From: Salticus scenicus
Taxonomy: Eukaryota; Arthropoda; Arachnida; Araneae; Salticidae
Assembly: GCA_963930645.1 (NCBI GenBank)
Contig: OZ005653.1
Location: 211,778,496 to 211,842,495 of the forward strand
DNA length: 64,000 bases
Direction of reading: 5' to 3'
The position numbers were made by a program, and so were the translations under genes. Shown here piece by piece: positions 57,691-64,000 of the stretch (its first letter is position 1; each line of letters starts with the position of its first letter). The notes under the pieces are model-generated. The model did no database searches and had not been told where the DNA came from. It was given only the letters and a program-made list of their open reading frames with translations.

Positions 57691-58456
57691 ATTCTAGTGT
57701 TCAGAAGTTACACTTACATTAGGCTCCGATCGTTCGTAACGTAACACACATATTATATCCCACCGGATACATGGGAAAAATTTTCTTGCAGTGAACGGTT
57801 CGTTGTAGCGTTGAAATTGTTGCTTCGCCAGTATTCACCCCGTGGTTTTTGCATACATTAAAATATTATCTTTCTTTCAAACATTTCAAAATTATAACTG
57901 AATTGTAGTACTGATACAAATGAAAGTTTAAAATACGCCGTAAATTAAAAGAAATACTTATAATTATGATATTTATACAAACCGAATGTACTACAAATAT
58001 TTTTGTATTCGACGCCTAACCAATAATACAAATTCAGGAAAAAATAGTACGTTGGACTCACAATTTTCCCAGACAAATTTACGCAGTATAAATTCTTTGT
58101 TAAAATTATTATTTATCAAAGTTATTTTTTTATGATGAATGCAGACGATTTTCATTTCATATCAGCATAACACTGAATGAGCAATGAAAGTAAAATTTGT
58201 GCCGACATCTGAGGATTGTTTTTTTTTTTTATTTATTATTATTATTATTTTTTTTTTATGAAGAAAAAAAGAAAATATTATTTTGTTTTAAATTTTTCCA
58301 GATCTATGGTACCACATTTCGTTTTAAAGGTATCGACGAGTTCTTTTGAAACAATGAAACAATATTGAAAATTGACACTCCTCGGGAGTACTCTCCTTAA
58401 GGAAGGGGAGAGAGATGTTTGCAAATAAAAATTCTAATTGACTTTTACTATCATGA

Positions 58457-58492
<36 letters not shown>

Positions 58493-58799
58493 TTAACATT
58501 CAAAGTTAAAAATAATTTTCCTTATGTACACATATACGAAATTTTGTTCTGTATTGCCGTACTAAAATTATGAAAAAAATGTGAGGACAATGCCACCTGT
58601 TAAGCAATTGGTCGCAAAATGTAATCAGCACAATTTATGTCGAAGTCCAACTAAATACCAGGTTTGGTTAAATTCCGTTTATTGGTTTGTGCGATACAGA
58701 GTGCACAAAATTTGCGATGCACGCACACACACAAAAACAGAGAGACATTTTCAAAAAAGGGTCAAACCGTATTCGCAGGTATTTCAAAACGAGTAAAAA
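57691..58799. other. Mixed DNA, nothing recognised
   Basis: 57700-57860 may be the eroded 5' part of the minus-strand mariner. Then comes AT-rich DNA with poly-T near 58219 and (TA)n at about 58458-58488. Two overlapping 71- and 79-codon frames at 58581-58903 run into duplicated repeat sequence and have no recognised motif. Confidence 0.45.
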
Positions 58800-59079
58800 T
58801 AATAAAAACCAAATGTCAAAAATTTAAACGAATTCAATCATTTCTTCTCATATACATTGAACAACCACTTTATCATGTCCATCTGGCATTTTTATGCAAG
58901 TGAATTATTGTATCACAGTGTTCAGTATTGCAAAATTTAGGGACTTTTTCATTCAATATCGACCATTAAATTTTAATTACTACTGTTGCCTAATCAGTTC
59001 GAAAATTAATCGTCTACAATATATATATATAATGTCAAAATTATTGGTGATTATTGAACAAAAAAGCTCGGAATGTTAA
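58800..59079 (+). repeat. Segmental duplication G, copy 1, containing a MITE
   Basis: Matches 59446-59707 plus 60052-60075 in the same orientation ('ttcttctcatata', 'caaccactttat', 'cagttcgaaaattaa.cgtct'). The part from 58918 is a copy of the MITE family found at 18362: 'agtgttcagtattgcaaaat', 'attcaatat', and at the end 'ttggtgattattgaacaaaa'. The right terminus has lost the 'ggcaacac' end kept by the second copy. Confidence 0.75.
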
Positions 59080-59154
59080 TTAACATTCTAAATTCCTATT
59101 GGCCACACAATCCACCTTTCGCGTAATCTTATTGATTGAACTAAATTCGGTCCC

Positions 59155-59260
59155 TCTCCTATATATACGAGCACTTCTCCAGATTCAGAATTCTTTTTGC
59201 ACTGAAGACGGTACGCTTAAGGCTACCGAAACAGCTGTATGCATCGCAAAAATTTTTCTT
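59155..59260 (+). other. TATA-like site and 'ctgaaga...ccgaaac' motif
   Basis: 'cctatatatacgagc' (59159-59173) is followed about 40 bp later by 'actgaagacggtacgc' and 'taaggctaccgaaacagctg'. The block CGGTA...TACCG can form a 5-bp stem, and 'tttttgc'...'gcaaaaa' can close an outer stem. This resembles the 'CTGAnGA-stem-GAAA' core in Penelope-like and other retroelement hammerhead ribozymes. Pairing is not canonical: an extra base precedes CTGAAGA, and stem III is poor. I call it only a hammerhead-like motif. Confidence 0.25.
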
Positions 59261-59298
59261 TTGGCGTTTCTGACGTAGTAGTTTATTCGAGTTTTAAT

Positions 59299-59445
59299 AG
59301 TATAGGTTGATTACATGTGCCTATATGTTATGAAAACGTTATTTGACGAAACTTAAATGTGGGTGGGATAGAAAGAGTTTGAAAGTATGGAGCAAGTATA
59401 GGCGAAACATGCACATTTCTGAAATGCCCACGAGCAAAAGTTGTA
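59299..59445 (+). repeat. Direct repeat H, copy 1
   Basis: About 145 bp starting 'agtataggttgattacatgt' and including 'atgtgggtgggatagaaaga' and 'gtatggagcaagtatagg'. It is repeated at 60150-60297 with few differences. Confidence 0.85.
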
Positions 59446-60090
59446 AAAACAATAAAAACCGGAGGTCGAAAATTTTAATGATTTCAATATTTTCTTCTCA
59501 TATATACTAAGCAACCACTTTATTAAGGCCATCTGACAATTTTATGCAAATGAATTATTAAATCACAGTGTTTAGTATTGCCAAATTTAGGGACGTTTTT
59601 ATTCAATATCTACCATTGAATTTTAATTATAACGGTTGCATAATCAGTTCGAAAATTAACCGTCTATTATATATATATATATATATATATACATATATAT
59701 ATAATATCAAAATTATTGGTTGGTTGGTTGGTTGGGTTTTACGTCGCACTAATGCTGCGCAGATGGGCAATTGGCGACGGTCTGGGACTTACCCCTAGAG
59801 GTGGTCCGGAGACATGCCATCGCAATTTTGATCCTCCACGGAAGGGATGGCTCTCCCGCTTCGGTAACCCCCAGAGGTATAATTTTTGATGGGAACATGG
59901 AGGACATTGCGGCCACGACAGATTTTACGTGCACCAGCCACCATTAGTGTACACGACGGTCTTTGGCCGGCTCGAGTACCGAACCCGCAATCTTCCAATT
60001 GCGAGGCCGGCGCTCTACCGACTGGGCTACCGCGGCCCCAAAATTATTGGTGATTATTGAACAAAAAAGCTCGTAAGTGTGGCAACACTG
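59446..60090 (+). repeat. Segmental duplication G, copy 2, MITE split by a SINE
   Basis: The MITE part begins about 59566 ('gtgtttagtattgccaaatt') and ends at 60090 with 'gtgtggcaacactg', so its inverted termini GTGTTxxxxTTGCC / GGCAACAC are partly preserved. It is interrupted by (TA)n at about 59669-59702 and by the SINE at 59721-60038. Confidence 0.8.
59721..60038 (-). mobile_element. Full-length tRNA-derived SINE with 13-bp target duplication
   Basis: On the minus strand the head reads 'ggggccgcggtagcccagtc' and 'ggtagagcgccggcc' (A-box) with B-box 'cgggttcggtactcgag'. The body contains 'cgtaaaatctgtcgtggccg' and the 3' tail is an (ACCA)n-type repeat ('aaaacccaaccaaccaacc'). CAAAATTATTGGT flanks both sides (59708-59720 and 60039-60051). 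The element is 318 bp and looks intact, so it is among the youngest insertions here. The old copy at 6790-7092 belongs to the same family. Confidence 0.92.
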
Positions 60091-60149
60091 ACGGTGTTGC
60101 CGCTAGACGGCTAGGACTATGAAAAAAGAAAGCTGATTTCCTGAGACAA

Positions 60150-60297
60150 TAGTATAGGCTGATTACATGTGACTATATGGAAAGAAAACGTTAGTTAACA
60201 AAACTTGAATGTGGGTGGGATAGAAAGAGCTCGAAAGTATGGAGCAAGTATAGGTGAAACAGGCACATTTCTGAAATGCACACGAGCAGAAGTTCTG
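60150..60297 (+). repeat. Direct repeat H, copy 2
   Basis: Partner of 59299-59445. Its position after segment G copy 2 suggests that G and H were duplicated together as one tandem unit of roughly 0.65-0.85 kb, with later insertions. Confidence 0.85.
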
Positions 60298-60759
60298 AAA
60301 GTGCCTCATGACTGGAGTGTGAAGAAAAATAATATACGTCTGTGGTCGTCACCGAATGATGAAAAATCGTGTGGAACGGAAAACTTCCCAATTGTAATAA
60401 AAACAGAACGGCTATAGCGCAAACATTTGCAGCACGTATTAACCAAGACAAGAATGCGTGTACTGTGCAAGAATTAGTGTACTGTCTCTCTGCGTACTGT
60501 GTGAGATACCATGCATTGTACGGGCTATGAAATTTGAAGGTTATGGCGAACAGTGCGAGTGGTAATAATAAAGTGGACGCTCAATGTACTTAATACAGAT
60601 GACAATAAGCATCATGTAGAAAATGTTAAGTATCCCGTTTGCAACACAGAAATGATAAAATACTCTGTCACCTTATATAATGGAATGCAAAAGGGCATTT
60701 ATTATAAGAAGATATTTCATTTGTTTGATTTGGTCTTATTTATTAATAAAAAAAAAAAA
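60298..60759. other. Unrecognised, less AT-rich DNA
   Basis: 60300-60560 has balanced composition and 'gtgtactgt'/'tactgtg' repeats but no recognised frame. An 81-codon frame at 60553-60798 runs through poly-A into family E and has no motif I can name. Confidence 0.4.
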
Positions 60760-61812
60760 AAAATCTGGAGTGACTCCACTCGACTTTCCGAACATTGAGT
60801 AACTAACAGTTTTGTAGATAAAATAAAGAAAGAGGAGTTGCTAAACAAACAAAAGAGAGAAAACCATAATAGAGTGTTTGAGTATTTTTCTCCATATATC
60901 ACACGAGGTTTTATTTAACGCTACTGAACTTTGAGCCCTTAGATCATAATGATAAAGAATTTTTCGTTGTGTCTCTGTAAAAATCTATAAATGCTAGATT
61001 CACCAAAATGCTTATAGTTAGTGCAACAGTGATTTATAATATTCATACAAATTTTCAGTTCAATTGAATAAGGCGTTTAGATGCTATCGCACTTTTAAAA
61101 ATTTGGTCTCATAGGCCATAATGATAAAGAATTTTTCTTTGTGTCCCTGTAAAAAAAACTGTAAGTGCTAGATTCACCAAAATCTATACAGTATGTGCAA
61201 ATGTGACCTATAACATGTGTACAATTTTTTTGCTCAGATTAATAAGGCGTTTAGACGCTATCACACTTTTAAGAATTTGGCCCCATAGGCCATAATGATA
61301 AAGAATTTTTCTTTGTGTCCCTGTAAAAAAAACTATAAGTTCTAGATTCACCAAAATCTATACAGATTGAGTATCTGTGACCTATAATATGTGTATAAAT
61401 TTTTTGCTCAATTGAATAAGGCGTTTAGATGCTATCGCACTTTTAAGATTTTGCTCCCATAGGCCATAATGATAAAGAATTTTTCTTTGTGTCCCTGTAA
61501 AAAAACTATAAGTGCTAGATTCACCAAAATCTATAGGGTTCGTACTATGGTGACTTACAATATACGTACCAACTTTCAGCTTATTCGAACAGAGCGTTTA
61601 GACGCTAGCGTGTTCACTCACAGACATACACACATAAATACACACATACACACATACACACACACATACATACATCATCTCAAAAATAGTGGAAACGGAC
61701 TCAGGGGACCTCGAAACGTATAGAAACATCAAAATCTCCAATTCGGATTTTTGACATGATTACAATACTTTCCTCACTATACTCGTAGTGTTCGGAAAGT
61801 AAAAAAAAGGAT
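60760..61812 (+). repeat. ~1-kb repeat family E, copy 2
   Basis: Starts with 'tctggagtgactccactcga' (copy 1: 'tctggagggagtccactcga'). It has about four units of ~180 bp at 60905-61600, each with 'ccataatgataaagaatttt', 'tctttgtgtccctgtaaaa', 'agattcaccaaaatct' and 'aataaggcgtttaga.gctat'. A (CA)-rich block (61619-61675) and the tail 'ggaaacggactcaggggacc', 'tgattacaatactttcc', 'cggaaagtaaaaaa' follow. Units in this copy are more alike than in copy 1, so the internal array may expand or homogenise separately in each copy. Confidence 0.8.
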
Positions 61813-62810
61813 AGATTGCTTTCATTAAAAGTGATTTGAATTAAAATGTTAGTTTTTGCATCAGGCATTGGAAATGTAATTCAGGAATGGAGTCAAAAAT
61901 TTTATTAGGAAATTTTCTGCAAATAGTTTTAACGCCTGGAAGGGATTTTGACTTATTACAAGAAATAAATATATTTTATAAATGATTAATTTCATAAATA
62001 AACATCCCGAAATTTGAAATAAGAAAAGAGATTCGTTTTAATATCCTCTGGCTATTTACCTTATCGCTGACAAAATAAGGATAATTATGAATCAAACAAG
62101 TATTTTTATGTTTACATTGTAAATTAAAATGAAGAAATATGAAACAGAAGAGGAAAAAAAATGGGGAGAAAGTTGTGTGTTTTGAAATTATCAGCATTTT
62201 GATAAAAACAAAACTGTGATATATTAAAATAAGAGTTATTATGAAAAATCAAGTTAATTTTTGTTGGTATCTGTCTGAGTATATGTTCATTAAACATAAT
62301 GAAATTAAATTATATATGCACCGAAGCTTCTTTAAAAAATATATTATGTGTATATTAGTATATATATATATGTATATATGAAGCGTGATATAAGATGTAT
62401 TTTATATTTTATATCACATTATTTCATGAAGATTATGATGGGAAAAGCAGTCATCAATAGTTAACAGGAACACGTAAAAGAATTCAGATGTAATTGGATA
62501 TTGATTGAAGTGCTTTAGAAATGAGTTTTCTATATAGCGCTAAATTTATACGCATTATGTATAGCGCAAAAAGTTTATAGATAATATGCAGGGGTAGAGA
62601 AAATCATTCGAATATGTATAAAAAAGATTTCCGGGCAAAGAAATCTACATACGAAGCGTTCATGGAAGCGATAGCAGCGGCGCTTCACATATTTAATATA
62701 AAAAATTCCTCATTTTATACAATAAAAATGAAATAGTATTTTCGATTTCTCATCTAGACAATCCAACCTCGCATATTCGAAAAGCTGAATTGATTCTCCC
62801 TCTGCTCTTC
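61813..62810. other. AT-rich DNA
   Basis: Short (TA)n near 62361, then a more balanced stretch at about 62580-62690 ('gcgatagcagcggcgcttca') that I do not recognise. Confidence 0.5.
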
Positions 62811-62943
62811 TGGTTTTCTCCGAAACTTGCGTAAATACGGGCTAGGACTCCTTAGAAAGACCCCCACGACACTTTCCCTCAGGCCTAGGACCCTAGAGCA
62901 GCCAATCAGATTTACATCCAAAAACAATCCAATCCAATCCTTT
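62811..62943 (+). mobile_element. 5'-truncated SINE (second family) with 8-bp target duplication
   Basis: Contains only the body and tail of the 45900/46558 family: 'gtaaatacgggctagga', 'agaaagacccccacg', 'ctcaggcctaggac' and a (CCAAT)n tail 'caatccaatccaatcc'. TGCTCTTC flanks both sides (62803-62810 and 62944-62951). 5' truncation with a direct duplication indicates LINE-machinery retroposition. The 79-codon minus-strand frame over it is not a gene. Confidence 0.85.
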
Positions 62944-63463
62944 TGCTCTTCGAAGCGTGTCTCTTCAGCGCTTCGAAGAGTTTTCTGTACCACGCCTCGC
63001 TACTGACATAATCTGAAATAATTTTCCAATTTTAATAACAGCGTTTTACATGTTTTATGAATGTAGCTTCACTATTTAAACGGGGGGTTGGGGGGATAAA
63101 ATTGGCAGGCCCTAAAAAAACCTTCTTTCTTACTTAATACACTTTACTAAATAAAAAAAAATTAAACAATTTTGAACTAATTTTATTGTTTTTCTGAATT
63201 ATTCAAATGTCCAATCATTACATGACTTTTACATTTTATGTTACATTTTATGCTTTGAATTTGTCTATAATATATATATATATTTTTTTTTAATTCATCA
63301 CATTACAAACTTCCTCTCTGAATTCTAAATCCAATATATTTTATCAAAGAAGGGTGATTATACTAAAAAATACAATAACAATTCTGTAGCTTGCTGGGGT
63401 GAAATTTAACTCTCCAATAATTCACGTCCAACATTTAAATAACGTTTTTTCTACTAATTTACG

Positions 63464-63496
<33 letters not shown>

Positions 63497-64000
63497 CTCT
63501 TAAAGGTAACCCAGGTTCTAGATTTACTTTTAGTGAATCTTCATACACACCTCTTATCTCTGCAATTAATTTAATTCAAAACAAGTTCTGTATTTATTCT
63601 TCTTCTACATTCATATATTCTCTTTTCTTTCATTTTTTTTTTTTTTTTTTTTTTGTCCTTGTCTTTGACAAAAAGTAAATAAAATAAAATAAAATAAAAA
63701 GTTGTAAAGCAAATTGTGGAATTTAATTAATTTATTAAAGTTTTAAATAAATTGTACCCTATTCTAAAAGAGAATCAATCGTTATTAAAAATAGGTCAAA
63801 ACTTTATTAAAAACAAGATTAAAAACTAACCGACATCAGTATCCTTGTACTTATCAAATGAAATAGAGGGAAATTAAATTAGAGTATAAATTGAAATGCT
63901 TACCCAATGACTCTAGTCGGTAATAAAAGTCTCCGAGCACTAGCAAAAATTCCTATATAAAAAAAGTACATTTAATACAGTTTTGTTAAATAAATACTTG
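62944..64000. other. AT-rich DNA with poly-T tracts
   Basis: A 'cttcgaag' palindrome occurs twice (about 62949 and 62974). G-rich 'ggggggttggggggata' at about 63081, poly-T at 63467-63492 and 63636-63654, and (AAAAT)n near 63678. No coding region is recognised to the end of the window. Confidence 0.5.

Noticed and set aside
57473..57691. 72-codon plus-strand gene
   Set aside because: The minus strand of the same bases carries mariner C-terminal motifs (LEHPAYS, KTFYTPGI), so the plus frame is a shadow.
59155..59260. Confident hammerhead ribozyme annotation
   Set aside because: An extra base before CTGAAGA and poor stem III pairing break the canonical core; kept only as a low-confidence motif.

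Overview
The window looks like non-coding, repeat-dominated nuclear DNA from an animal, most likely an arthropod. The base composition is strongly A+T-rich. There are long (TA)n, (CA)n and poly-A/T tracts, tRNA-derived SINEs, many Tc1/mariner-type relics and small palindromic DNA transposons. A chelicerate such as a spider would fit, but that is a guess. I found no intact host gene, no convincing tRNA or rRNA gene and no CRISPR array. Nearly all open frames over 60 codons are low-complexity or repeat shadows; the ones I kept are transposon relics.

Layout. 1-5 kb: unrecognised sequence, a dispersed repeat (family A) and an internally deleted mariner-like element with a readable transposase relic on the minus strand. 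5-10 kb: a 528-bp TIR element, an old SINE copy, then plain AT-rich DNA. 10-19 kb: a YIDD reverse-transcriptase scrap, a perfect-hairpin MITE, a complete but dead 1.3-kb mariner, a palindromic derivative of a Tc1-like element made from two copies of one end, two diverged repeat families, and a mariner fragment carrying a MITE in an 11-bp duplication. 21-26 kb: a 575-bp tandem duplication ending in mariner termini, a hairpin MITE, and a mariner split by a 986-bp insertion flanked by an 8-bp duplication. 26-34 kb: (TA)n arrays up to about 470 bp, a 333-bp segment duplicated 11 kb away, one copy of a ~1-kb repeat built from ~180-bp units, a triplicated small palindromic element, and two tandem satellites.

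34-45 kb: a fragment of a conserved arthropod repeat-encoded protein, a pogo/Tigger-like MITE and a TTAA (piggyBac-type) MITE side by side, a C-run minisatellite next to a probable Helitron Rep fragment, another deleted mariner-like element, and a dead LINE (zinc knuckles, then reverse transcriptase) with a dead Tc1 transposase between its halves. 45-48 kb: SINE copies in inverted orientation among elements whose ends begin CACTGTAAAAAA, then a foldback. 50.9-54.6 kb: three long-inverted-repeat elements in a row (781, 1080 and 1350 bp). 56-63 kb: a second repeat with the 'ggactcaggggacc' tail, a minus-strand mariner C-terminus, a segmental duplication carrying a MITE that was later hit by a full SINE with a 13-bp target duplication, the second copy of the ~1-kb repeat, and a 5'-truncated SINE.

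The genes do not form pathways. What the window records is a history of insertions: several nested events can be ordered because host reading frames resume exactly across target-site duplications. All homology calls come from reading motifs by eye; no database search or folding program was run.
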